From: Anthostomella pinea
Taxonomy: Eukaryota; Ascomycota; Sordariomycetes; Xylariales; Xylariaceae
Reading direction: 5' to 3'
DNA: 64,000 nt
NCBI GenBank assembly: GCA_963556695.1
Contig: CAUWAG010000019.1
Coordinates: 310,001-374,000, forward strand
A program made the position numbers and the translations under genes. Below the pieces are notes generated by a model, which saw only the letters and a list, made by a program, of their open reading frames with translations, did not search any database and was not told where the DNA came from. The stretch's first letter is position 1; every line of letters starts with the position of its first letter. Below are positions 1-10,413 of the stretch, one piece after another.

Positions 1-648
1 CTTGACGCCGTGCTGGGCGCGCAGCGGGAGCATCGTGTTCCTCCATGCTGCGAGGGCGTCCGCGACGCTGACGGATTGGCGCTCGGGCTCGTTGTAGAGG
101 TGCACCATGAGCCCCTGTGTCGAGGACGACGCGCTGAGCACGCGGTTCCAGTCGTCACCGGAGAGGTAGGCCGGGGTCCGCCTGGTAGCAAATTAGAGTC
201 AGTAATTACTCCTTTTCAACGAGAAACAAAGAGTCGGAATGCGCGTCTCGGGAGCAAGGCTCTTGACACAGGCTAGAAGAAAAAATTCGTTTCTGAGACA
301 CGGCCAGAAGGTGCAATAGGAGACTCGAGAATGTACATACACGGTAGGCTCGAACTGCAGGTTTGAATGCAGTTCGGTCGGGCGCCAGGTCTCCCAGTTG
401 ACGATGGTCGTGACCACGGGGGAGTTTGCGAGGGAGTTGGCGCTGGCCTGGATGGCTGGGTAGGCGGCCAGGTCGCGGGTTAGGCTGTAGTCCCAGAGGA
501 TGATGCGTTTGGCAACCGCGCGTTTCGCTATGTAGACGGGGGCTGATTCCGGGGATAGGGGGACGGCTTGGGCAAGGCTGCTGAAGAGCAAGAGAGCAGA
601 GAGCATGGTGCCCGCCAGGCTGGTCAGGGGGTTCTTGGTGTAAAGCAT
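1..648 (-). CDS. GH128 (Asl1-like) secreted glycoside hydrolase, partial
   Basis: N-terminal part of a secreted glycosyl hydrolase of the GH128/Asl1-like family, which acts on beta-1,3-glucan of cell walls. Two exons are seen: 648..341 and 181..1, with an intron starting GTATGT and ending CAG; the phase fits (GT|G gives Val). The protein starts with a hydrophobic signal peptide (about residues 1-29, ending near LAQAVP). A KR-rich stretch before IILWDYS looks like the family's KRG..WDY start. The second exon has YNEPE, matching the NEP(D/E) catalytic acid motif, followed by a conserved A.A.W..ML region. Codon 15 is an alternative start. The gene leaves the window at its 3' side, so the rest of the barrel is not visible. 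Family assignment is from motifs only. Confidence 0.7.
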
Positions 649-1807
649 GGTGGAAAGCTTGGTTCGTAGCGATCGTGTAGGTATGTAGTCGTTCGTTGGG
701 GAGCGAAAGCAATGTGTAGGGAAGCGAAAGCAAAGTTGGTTGATAGAAAAATATCTCTAGATGCCTAGGCAGCAACGCTGTATATGTAGAAAAAGAAGAT
801 ACGCCAGTTGAATGTCCCCTTCTCAATGGATGACTGCGCTGTAGGGGGCCCATGCCCTCCTGAATAGACCAGTTCATTCATTGTCTTGCTCCCAGTTGAA
901 CCGCCATGACCCAATGATCAACGTCTTGCATTCGATCTCGAGTAAAAAGATTGCCCCGTGTCCCTGTTGAGTGGCTAGCTCCATTCGAGGTCATGTTTGT
1001 CCTGGAAAATTCATTTGAAATAATGCAGCCTCGATATTGCAAGGCAAGGAGCTTGTCGATACTGCCAAACAAACATTCACCCCCTTACTGACTTTGCACC
1101 GGGACCCAGCCAGTGGCATCCAATATACAACGTTGTTTGCTCACCGCTATAATGTTGGAAATAGTCATACGGCGGTCTAAACGGAAAAGACAATGAATGT
1201 ACTAACTGCGATATGAGCGTATTGGAGAAAGTATTGCAAACAACGACAGGGGTAACTCAGATGATAGAACCATGAAGCTTGTTCAAAACCCCCAGCATCG
1301 TGCTCGGACAAGCCAGGTGGTAAGGCCCCACGGACCTTCTTTAATTTGCCGTTCAGTTTGCCATCGAGTCGTGTCGCCGGCACCTGCTCGAAGTAAGGGT
1401 CCTACCTAGGGTTGCGCGTGAGTCTACCTAAATCATCCGTGGTGTGTCAGCCAGCCTATTCCCACCACTATCATGCTTCACCTGTCATTCACAAATTGCT
1501 TGCATCGCCACCTGGTGTTCAAAACGTTCTTCTACTGAGCAGTTCCCACGATCCATTGATGCTGGGAGTGTGGGTTAAGCACCCCGGGATAAGCGGTTCT
1601 GATCTGATGGGTAACTTGCAATGCTTATTCTGGATCTCATACACACCTTCAATGTTTACCATTCCACTCGAGGGGAGACTTGAAAGGGCGATATATTAGT
1701 CACTCGCACCGAAGACTTCCCCAGTCAGTCATCCGTTACTCATTTTGTTCATATACCCAGACAATTCCGCTGCTCAACTACCACGTGAATACACACCCAT
1801 CCCCAAA
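649..1807. other. intergenic, no gene seen
   Basis: Contains the promoter side of the GH128-like gene and the 3' side of ERG8. Only short overlapping open frames without recognisable motifs; no RNA gene or repeat seen. Confidence 0.6.
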
Positions 1808-3321
1808 TCATACAACCCAGCCTTCATACTGCGCCAGCTCCTCCCTCCGCACCCCCTGCATCTCCCCCTTAACATCCAGCAACCTCACCGCCCCGCCCTT
1901 CTCCCTGCCCCAGCCGACCAGAAACTCCTCTACGCGCCTCTCCGTCGCCTCGTCGTCGTCCACCAGCAGCGCCAGCGCGTCGAACCCGCCGGCGCCGGGC
2001 ACGACGCCGTTGTGCACGCCCTCGACGTCCATCAGCGCGTCCAGCAGCGACGTCTGGCTCTCGGGCTCGATGGGCACGCCGCTCTCGCTGCCCATGGCGC
2101 GGATCAGCTCGCGGATTTGGTTTATCGCCTCGACGATCTCGCCCGTTTGGTTCTTGCTGAGCAGCGCGCCCAGCGCCACGTTGCGCGCCTGCAGCTCGTC
2201 CCAGATGCGGCGCGAGTTGGTTGGGTCGGCCTGCCGCCACGCCAGCACCTGCTTCACCATGCCGACGGTCTGGCTGCCGCAGTCGACGTCGCACATGCGC
2301 AGCGCGAGCCCGGGCGGCACGGCCACGCCCTCCTTGGCGATCTCGACGTCCCACTGCCCGTCGTTATCGTTGACGCAGGCGGCCAGCGCGGGCGCGAATT
2401 TCGGCGTGCTGGCCTCGGGCAGGCCCTGCAGGACCGACGGCGAGAACCGCCTGTACCGACAGCTGCCGTAGACGGCGGCGGCGATGTCAAAGCCCGAGCC
2501 GACCTTGCCCTGCGCGGCGCAGTGGGCGGCCTGCGCGAGGTTGTGCAGGATGCGCTTGCTGGCGTCGGTGGCGGGGTCGAAGGCCGAGGTTGGCAGATAC
2601 TGCGTTAGTAGGGCGGCCGTCAGCGCGGTGACGAGCGCGGCCGACGAGCCGAGGCCGGTCTTGTGGGCGTCCTTCAGCGCGGTCGGGAACTTGGCGAAGC
2701 GCGTGGGGTTCTTCTCCGTGCCCGTCATGGAGTGTGACTGTGAGTAGTAGTCGTTGTCGGCGATGATGGTGAACTGGGCCGGCTCGAATGTGTTTGAGGG
2801 CTTGTAGTGCTCCGTGGTGGTGATGTACGAGAGGGCGTAGCTGAGGGTAATCTCAACGAAGGGGTTGGCGTTGATGCTTGAGCCGCTGTGTTTACATGGT
2901 GAGTATGTGAGATGGCAGGGCGGGAGAGGGCTCCCATCGTATTTTGTGAACAAGTCATTGTATGGCTACAGTAGCAGATACTCATGATTGAGATCACTAC
3001 CCGTCACGAGACACGTAAAGTGAATATAGACGTGACAGTAATGAGAACATAGACTTACACCTGAAACTGAGTGACCTTGATGCCGCCATCGTCAGGGGCG
3101 AGATGGTAGCCATACCGCCACTGCGCTTCGAGGAACTGTGGGCTGTTGACAACAATCTCAGTCAGCTGGATGCCAGGGCTGGTCTTGATCTCCTGGGCGA
3201 TGACGCTGATGCGGGCGCTCAGGCCGTAGACGAGGCCCGTGTACTCGCGGTCGAGGACGAGGTAGCCGCCTGCAAGGAGGACCTTGCCCGGTGCGGAGAC
3301 GGCGGTAGGGGTGCGCGGCAT
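1808..3321 (-). CDS. ERG8: phosphomevalonate kinase
   Basis: Mevalonate-pathway kinase turning mevalonate-5-phosphate into the diphosphate for sterol and isoprenoid synthesis; cytosolic. Two exons, 3321..3059 and 2885..1808, joined by a 173-base intron (GTAAGT...ACACAG); the joined frame gives 446 residues, normal for the fungal enzyme. GHMP-kinase signatures are visible: N-terminal SAPGKVLLAGGYLVLD, the ATP-binding GLGSSAAL motif around residue 165 and the C-terminal PGAGGFDALALL motif. ANPFVEITLSYAL right after the junction is typical of ERG8, which supports the splice. The body of exon 2 is markedly GC-rich compared with its surroundings. The upstream region to 3750 has no second gene I can support. 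Confidence 0.93.
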
Positions 3322-4485
3322 GTTATTCTGGGATACGGACGGAGGAAGCCCCGCGTTTTTGAGTATGACGGGCGGCAGAAGAAATGAAGCTAGGCGCAGA
3401 TAATCGACAGGTGGGGAAGTATGAGTCGGGTGGGATTTATGATTCTCATCGACGACGGGCTTCTTCCTCTTCGGGCACGCTGAACTGACTGGGCTGACTG
3501 GCTGACTTGTGACTGGCTGACTGGGAGGATGAGGAGGGATTTAGGATTTCGGCCGCCAACGTCTTTTCGGCGGGGAAGCGTTCTCCTGCACTATTCCATC
3601 GTCTGGGTGCCAAAAGCGGAGATAGTGCCCGATTGTGGCCCGGAGGGAGGCGCCGGCGATGTCTGTAAGACGGCCCGAGACGTCCACTTGAGATCGTTCC
3701 GAGTCCGTCGCAGTCTTCTTCCGGCACGATGATGCGATGCCCGGTGGTCAAGCTGCAGGAGACCTGGCCTTGTGCTTTCTGTGGCCTATCACCTTACTTC
3801 ATAGTATTGAAGTCATTCATGTTGGATAGACTTCGTTGTATGGCGCTACATGGACTCAATTCGTGTTCATTCAACACCACGAAGGTCTATTGATTATACA
3901 CTTCATTCATGTCACATTCATTGGCAAAATCATCAGATCTACCCGGCCAGGACACCCCCAGCCTAGTCGTCTGGCTACCAGGTATAAGTGTCTGCATCAA
4001 TGGAGGCCCAACGACGTCCATAATCAGGGAGAGTCCAGGACCCTCGCACGTTCATAGAGCAGATCGGCCTCACCCTTCGGCGGCCGTACGCAATATTCGC
4101 TGCCAGCGCCCACAGGTTTATACCATAATACTCCTGTTCACCCTTTTGAACAACACCAGTAGGCCGGTCCCCTCCTGCTCGGCAAAGTCGATGTATGTTT
4201 GGTTGTTTCGGCGGGCACCTATCCATCCGACTACGAGTGCTCGCATTATGGAGGAATTTAAACAGGCCAAGACGAGGTTGTCGTCTTCGAGGAAGGTGCC
4301 GTTTCGACGCATGCCACCTACAGCGGCAGCTTCAAGGGAGTCCTCAATGAGGCTGACCAGGTCGTCGCGCAAGGTTGGACACTGGCCAAAAGTAAGGCGC
4401 TGCTATATAAGGTGGCTCAATTCAATACAAAAAGAGGAAGGGGAGAAACAGTTCGGGTAAAGAGTGGCAAAGAGAAAAAAAGTAA
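3322..4485. other. intergenic, no gene seen
   Basis: Promoter side of ERG8 followed by unassigned sequence. An open frame at 3446-3751 (-) is serine/arginine-rich without motifs and was not accepted as a gene. Confidence 0.55.
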
Positions 4486-4579
4486 TGTCAGCCGCTAGGG
4501 AATCGAACCGCTGTGCCTAAGGATATAGAATAAGAATAATCCGCTATTCGCTAGGCCGTACCAACCCGGCTACCGGACA
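4486..4579 (-). ncRNA. tRNA-like element with pol III boxes (degenerate tRNA or SINE head)
   Basis: Read on the minus strand, TAGCCGGGTTGG fits the A box at 11 of 12 positions and GGTTCGATTCC is a perfect B box, 51 bases further on. A run of seven T follows the 3' end, like a pol III terminator. A D-arm (GCCG...CGGC) forms well, but the acceptor and T stems contain mismatches and no normal anticodon arm is found. It may be a decayed tRNA, an unusual intron-bearing tRNA, or a tRNA-derived SINE. Confidence 0.35.
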
Positions 4580-4879
4580 AACCTGATAAACTGCTATATA
4601 TATCCTGTACCGTTGTGGTGGGTGGAATAGGAGGCTGGGCTATAAGCTTTGCAGTGTGGCTGCTTAGTAAACTTTGTCGAGATCCGATGTTGACACACCG
4701 AGGGTATGCATGGAATATAGAGCAAGTGCTCCTCTGAAAATCTCATGATGTCTCCATGAATATTTCCTTGGAAATTTGACCCCTCTTCGCCTCTCCTGGC
4801 TCTGAAACTCGCAACATCAGACGTCGTGAGCAACGGAACCACCAAACTCAATACAATTGAGAATGCCAGACATTACAAC

Positions 4880-6092
4880 AGTGCCGTTACGGCCAACGCA
4901 GCCATGTGAGGCCGGACAGGCATCTTCGGCTGGTTCCCCAATAAGGGCATCGTGAAGCTGAGCGCAATCCTGCTGCCCTCGCTCATCTCCAGCTGGGCGA
5001 CGGGGTTCGACAGCTCCATGATGAAGAAATTCCAGAGCCTCGACACTTGGAAGGTGTTGATCAGCAACCCGGCGTCAGCGATCTCGCTCTGCAAGTATAC
5101 AGGCTCCGAGACAGAATTAGGTCATAGAGGTGGAACAGGAAGTTGGTCTTCCCCCTTAAACCAAAGTCACAACGCCATCCAGAAAATCGGCCAACTAGTC
5201 GCCCTCCCCTTCTGCGACCATGGCATGTGCATCGCGGCGCGTGGCATAATCGGCCTCGGCCTCGACGTCGTACCTGGCGTTCTTCGCGACGCCGGGGAAC
5301 CGCCGGTGGTTCCTCATCGTGCTGGCCGTAGGCTTCTTCAGCCAGAGGACTGGCAACGGGCTGATATCGTACTTGACGCTTATCTTGAACTCGATTGACT
5401 AGACGGCTCAGGACACCCAGACCCTCATCAACAGGCTGCTAACGCCGTGGACGCTGGTGCAGGGGATGGCGTTCTCGCTCATGGTCAACGGCTTCGGACG
5501 ACGGACGCTGTTCCTCGCGTCGACGGCGGGCTGCCGGGCCACTTATGTCATTTGGACCGCCCTCGAAGCGACATACGAGCGCTCGACCGACCTTGGTACC
5601 GACGGGACGGAAGGACCGAGTGGAATTGCTAAGGATGTTGTGGCAATGAATTTCCTATACCAACTGGTGTCCGCGCTGGGATGGGGCAAACTTCAAATAA
5701 CGTATGTCGTCGAGATCCTGCCGTTCAACTTGCGCGCTAGGTTAGGGGATTGGTGCTGTATACCTACCTAACCTCTTCGTTGCCTGCGCGTTGATCTTTA
5801 ACCAGTATGCCAGCCCCCGTCGGCGTTACGAACTCGGGGTGGAAGCTCTACATCACAGACATGTGGCTTGCGGTCGAGCTGCTTTGTCGTCTATTTTCTG
5901 TTTGTTGAGGCTGGCAAGTTGAGCGTGGAAGAGACCGCGGCTGTTTTGGACGGCGGGGAGATGGAAAACAAGATGACCGAGGAAACCATACGGGATAGGG
6001 AGAAGACTCTCGATGTAGCTCGAGTCTTGACACAAGAAGAGCCACGGGAACCAGAACCAGACGTGAAAGGCCCTGCCGAGAGGAAGTGGTAG
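4880..6092 (+). pseudogene. MFS sugar/lactose-permease-type transporter pseudogene
   Basis: Fragments of a hexose/lactose-type major facilitator transporter, spread over frames and interrupted by stops. Near 4950-5070 a segment resembles the usual first membrane helix (LISSWATGFDSSMM). Near 5160-5215 NAIQKIGQLVALPFC follows. From about 5290 in another frame come TPGNRRWFLIV and GFFSQRTGNGLISYLTLILN, then a stop at about 5399-5401. Next come FGRRTLFLASTAG, LQITYVVEILPFNLRAR and, in yet another frame near 5880-5960, YFLFVEAGKLSVEETAAVLDGG, the typical family tail. At least three frame changes and several stops make a working product unlikely. Its 3' end almost touches the 3' end of the pantothenate synthetase gene. 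Confidence 0.8.
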
Positions 6093-6124
6093 CTTGGGTA
6101 TATTGAAAACAAATCTGTCTATCT

Positions 6125-7243
6125 TCAAGTTGATGGTTGCAGCACAATGTTGTCGATGAGCCGTACCGACGGGCCTCCACTATGACCGAGGTCTTCTCCT
6201 GGTTGCGGCGATTCAACTGGCAGCATCTTCACCGCGCCACTCATTATCCCACCATTCTTTGGGTCGACCTCAGTCAGCTCTTCCATCGTTGACGGGTCGG
6301 CCAGTGAGATGTAGTCGATTTCGTACTTCACCCCCTCTTCAGGGGCCAGGGTCATCTGCTCGTTCAGGGTATCGACGGCCACAGCGTTGGCTGCTTTCAA
6401 AATGGATTCGCGATCCACAGCACCATTCAAGTATTGCGCCTCTGCAGCTTGAAGTGCCCGATTCAACACCGGGGCAACTTTCCGCCGTCTCTCACCAAGA
6501 TATACATTCCGGGAGCTTAGAGCAAGACCATCCGGCTCTCTGCTTGTCGGGCCAACAATGACTTCCGTGGGTAGCATGAAGTCCTTGACCATCTTGCGTA
6601 TTAGAACTGTTTGCTGTACGTCCTTCTGTCCGAAGTACACCTTCTCAGGCTGTACAATGTTGAACAGTTTCATGCAAATGGTTGCCACACCTCGAAAGAA
6701 GGTCGGTCGCGTACCGCCCTCCAGCACGTCGCTGATGGGCGTCATGACGACGAAGCTGCCCTTTGAGTCCACCTCTTGCCCCGGGAATCCGGACGGATAC
6801 ATCTCGCTCGTGGTCGGCGCAAACACGGCACTGATGCGGCCGAGGTTCCCACCGTCGTCTGCCAGTTCCCGATCCAGCTCTCTCAAGATCTTGCAGTCGG
6901 TCTCCCACGTCACCGGATACGAAGCCAGATCCTCTTTGATGCCAAACTGTGCCGGGTTGACGTATATACTGACGACGACGTGGTGGGTCTCGCGGGCCGC
7001 GGCACGGATCAACGAGAGATGGCCTTCGTGCAATGCGCCCATGGTCGGCACCAGCCCCACGATCCGATGGTCGAGATATTGGGGCTTCCTCCATTTCCGC
7101 ACGGCGTCTACGGTGCGGAGGACTCGGATCGGAGTGGATGGGATTGTCTCGGCGGCCTGACGTCTGGCGGAGGCCATGGTGCGGATCAAGGGACGGTCGA
7201 GGGCACGCGAGCCGGCGAGACTGCGCATTGTGGGTGCCAGCAT
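6125..7243 (-). CDS. PAN6: pantothenate synthetase (pantoate--beta-alanine ligase)
   Basis: Joins pantoate and beta-alanine with ATP to make pantothenate, the precursor of coenzyme A. Single exon, 372 residues. The nucleotidyl-transferase signature VPTMGALHEGHLSLI lies at about residues 65-79 with the HEGH core at 72-75. Further conserved blocks are VSIYVNPAQF, FFGVAT-like FFRGVATICMKLFNIVQP, VYFGQKDVQQ and the KMSKS-region equivalent PDGLALSSRNVYL. The first 30 residues are rich in Arg, Ser and Ala with no acidic residues except one Asp, which could be a mitochondrial leader; Met6 and Met23 are alternative starts. Length and motif order match fungal PanC/Pan6. Confidence 0.93.
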   Translation of the reverse strand: MLAPTMRSLAGSRALDRPLIRTMASARRQAAETIPSTPIRVLRTVDAVRKWRKPQYLDHRIVGLVPTMGALHEGHLSLIRAAARETHHVVVSIYVNPAQFGIKEDLASYPVTWETDCKILRELDRELADDGGNLGRISAVFAPTTSEMYPSGFPGQEVDSKGSFVVMTPISDVLEGGTRPTFFRGVATICMKLFNIVQPEKVYFGQKDVQQTVLIRKMVKDFMLPTEVIVGPTSREPDGLALSSRNVYLGERRRKVAPVLNRALQAAEAQYLNGAVDRESILKAANAVAVDTLNEQMTLAPEEGVKYEIDYISLADPSTMEELTEVDPKNGGIMSGAVKMLPVESPQPGEDLGHSGGPSVRLIDNIVLQPST

Positions 7244-7898
7244 GGCTGCGAAGGGGCTTCAAGTAGTCAAGGCTGTATTAGAGTGTTTGAAGACCGCAAT
7301 GAGGTATTTATGGGGACATGATGGGCCATCACGGTGACTCAATGGCAGACCGAGCAAGTAAGCAGACAGAAAATCGTGATGGTTTCTGCGGCGGACATCT
7401 TGGGCTGCATCCCCGGACCGGTAGACAATAGTGGGCCAACGTAAGGTACATGGCGCTCTCAAGGGTCCATACTTCGAGACAAGCCCTCCCAGACCAGTGC
7501 TGGCAATATATGTAGTCTATGTATTTGACGGACAAGACTTATCATATGTCTTCTGATATATCGGACAGTCCGCAGATAAGCTTTGCCCTGTGACATGTCA
7601 ATGACCTGTTACATGAACGTAAAGTAACAGACCCCCGAGGTCCCTAGGAGCACCCCGCCAAAAGACCGGCGAATGGATTCTAAACTTGTAACACTGCGGG
7701 GCGTTTCAAGCTTAGCTGCTCTGATAAGGTTCTTATCTGCCGTGTTTCCATGCTCCTGGGCGAGCACCCTTGAGCTTGTGACATACCGTGGTCTCGTCTT
7801 ATTATTCAAAGAGAAGGAGTCGAGTCAACACCCAACTGTCAGCAGGACGAGCGATATAAGAGTTCGACTACCACACCAGAAATGAAGCTTCCATATTC
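7244..7898. other. divergent intergenic region, PAN6 / GH125
   Basis: About 650 bases between two divergent starts. No gene seen apart from the short upstream frame listed separately. Confidence 0.5.
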
Positions 7899-7902
7899 AT
7901 GA
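7882..7902 (+). promoter_or_regulatory. upstream ORF overlapping the GH125 start
   Basis: A six-codon frame (MKLPYS) whose TGA overlaps the ATG at 7899 in an ATGA arrangement. If the transcript starts upstream of it, it would affect which ATG is used; Met7 of the main frame (7917) is then a possible reinitiation site. Confidence 0.35.
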
Positions 7903-9959
7903 CACAAGTGTGGACAATGGCGGGAATTCGTTGTGCTGTTGCGCTGGTAGCTGTTAGCTTGCTGCCGACATTCGCATGGGGAGCTGGTCGTCAATATGGC
8001 CAACAACAGGTACCCTTGGACGACGACTTTGCCTATCGAGAAGCATGTCCCGAATATACACATTATTCATCATACCCTCAGTGAGTACCCGATGCGTCAC
8101 AATGCGTCAACAGGCCATGGCTTCTGACTGATTGACTCTTTGCAGCCATCCTCTGAGCGAAGGGCCCCTAGAGTTACCCTTTCAAAGACCCCATCCAAGA
8201 TGTCGCACCTTTCATTCCGATGCCATAGAGCAGGTGATAGAAGATGTAACTTCTCGAATGAAGGATCCTGATCTTGCGCGCCTGTTCGAGAACGCCTTTC
8301 CTGTTAGTCGATCCTATACCCTTGCGTCCCAAGGTTCGGTTCGAGCATTGTGCAACTCGACAGCTAACCAATACTCTCTCTCTCTCTCTCTCTCTCTGTA
8401 GTCGACTACAGACACAACCGTCAAATTCCATACCAGCGGGTCGACAGACGGCAAGAAGAAGGTCAAGACGAGTCCGTACGATGAGGGAAAGTGGGAGGGG
8501 CCTCATTCGTTTGTTATCACTGGTACTTCTCTCGCAGAACTGGTGCCCATACTCCCAGAACTGTGGCTGACTGTTGCTTTCACAGGAGATATCATTGCCG
8601 AATGGCTTCGCGACTCTACGAACCAGCTTTCACCCTACCAAGCTCTTGCTAAGAAAGACCCCAAGATACACCAGTTGATTATGGGGGCCATCAACACGCA
8701 GTCCGAATATGTCATCGAGTCTCCGTACTGCAACGCGTTCCAACCACCGCCTATCAGTGGTCTTTCCATCTCTCATAACGGACAAGACGACATGGTCCAC
8801 CCCGTATACGAACCCTCATTTGTCTTCGAATGCAAGTACGAGCTGGACTCATTGGCACATTTCCTCGCGTTGTCGAACGACTTCCATGATCACACTGGGG
8901 CGACCGAGTACATGACGCCGCGGTGGTTTCTTGCGTTGGAGACGCTGTTGAACGTGCTTGAACAACAATCCCAGTCCACCTTTGACCCCGAGACTGGTCG
9001 ATACCGTCGGAACGAGTACACCTTCAGCCGCTCAACCAACACTGGGACGGAAACACTGAACCTCAATGGCGTAGGCAATCCCTTGAACAACGGTACAGGT
9101 CTTGTGCGATCTGCGTTTAGACCGTCAGACGATGCTACAATTCTGGGTTTATTCATTCCGGCCAATGCGATGATGGCCGTCGAGTTGAAGCGGACAGCAC
9201 AAGCTCTGAAAGACGCCCACAAGGATGTTTTGGCGCAAACCATCGAGAAATGGAGCCAGACAATTACAGATGGCATCTGGGAACATGGCGTCGTTCGTCA
9301 TGGTATCTTTGGCAACGTCTTTGCCTATGAAGTCGACGGTTACGGCTCCTCCATCCTGATGGATGACGCAAACTACCCGTCACTGCTTGCGTTGCCTCTC
9401 ATGGGGTTTGTGAAAGCCGACGACGAAACATATCAGAATACGCGGCGGATGCTACTTAGCAAGCAGACGAATCCATACTACCTAAGCGGAAGAGAATTCC
9501 ATGGCATTGGAGGTTCGTTATGACACACCACTCCCAAACCCCGAGACTGACCGGAAATTGCAGGCCCTCATATCGGTCTCACCAATGCATGGCCAATGAG
9601 TCTCTTGATTCAAGCACAGACTTCGGACGACGATACTGAAATAGCCGAGTGTTTGCAGCTGGTACTCAGCTCCAGCAAACTCGGCCTCATCCACGAGTCT
9701 GTGGATGTCAACATGATGCATTCTTATACAAGTAAGTCTCCCGCGGATTCGATTCGAACGAGTGGCCGTGCTAACAAGTATGTCTAGGAAGCTGGTTTGC
9801 TTGTGAGTCTCGCCCGAGTATACATGTATCGTCAAGGCCTGTTCAAAGCTAATTGTACTTATAGGGGCAAACGGAGTGTTTGCAGAAACCATACTGGACA
9901 TTGCAAAGCGAAAGCCGCATCTGATATTCAAAGAACCAGCATCGCCTTATGAAATCTGA
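7899..9959 (+). CDS. GH125 exo-alpha-1,6-mannosidase-like protein (Mug157 family)
   Basis: Glycoside hydrolase of family 125 (exo-alpha-1,6-mannosidase; fission yeast Mug157 belongs here). Seven exons: 7899-8080, 8146-8302, 8402-8522, 8586-9512, 9564-9731, 9788-9802 and 9865-9959; all phases agree and give 554 residues. Exon 6 has only 15 bases and is needed to build RSWFAWANGVFAE, the conserved end motif. A signal-anchor or signal peptide is seen (CAVALVAVSLLPTFAWGAG). Family blocks: GDIIAEWLRDSTNQ, YEPSFVFECKYELDSLAHFL, LVRSAFRPSDDA, GYGSSILMDDANYPSLLALP and HIGLTNAWPMSL. Intron 2 ends in a long CT run. The start could also be the ATG at 7917. Confidence 0.92.
8374..8397 (+). repeat. (CT)n microsatellite in GH125 intron 2
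   Basis: About 12 CT units directly before TGTAG; it forms the polypyrimidine tract of the intron. Confidence 0.9.
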
Positions 9960-10413
9960 AGGTCTCATCGGATTAGCACACCGTGTGAGGAGCTGGGACG
10001 TAATGGACTCGGAGTGACATTAGTCACGATCCACACTGCATTTATACCCCTGAAGAAGAGTCGCCGGCCACGTTGTAGTATAGCCAGTCTCCCATATAGC
10101 ATCTTCAGCACTGCGAAGGCGCAATTCCTCATGAAATGACTCTCTTCAATCCCACATTCCATTTCCGTGTGGAAGAAGACTTGATATGTCGATTGTTGAA
10201 CCCAATACGTGACTCAGCTTCAATCACATGATGCTTTACACACGTTTACATACGTTGACTTGGATCCCCACATCCTTGAATCTAGCAAACGTCATCCTGC
10301 CTCGCACCAGACCTACATGTATACCGTGAACAACAACAACACCCGTGGGCATGCACAAGTACTTCCTACAAAGGTCACCCATCATCAACAGTAACCACAC
10401 ATCTCAGGTCATC
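9960..10413. other. intergenic, no gene seen
   Basis: 3' side of the GH125 gene and promoter of the aminotransferase; no motif recognised. Confidence 0.5.

Noticed and set aside
3446..3751. Open frame of 101 codons (-) upstream of ERG8
   Set aside because: Ser/Arg-rich, no motif, and overlaps other frames; likely leader or promoter.
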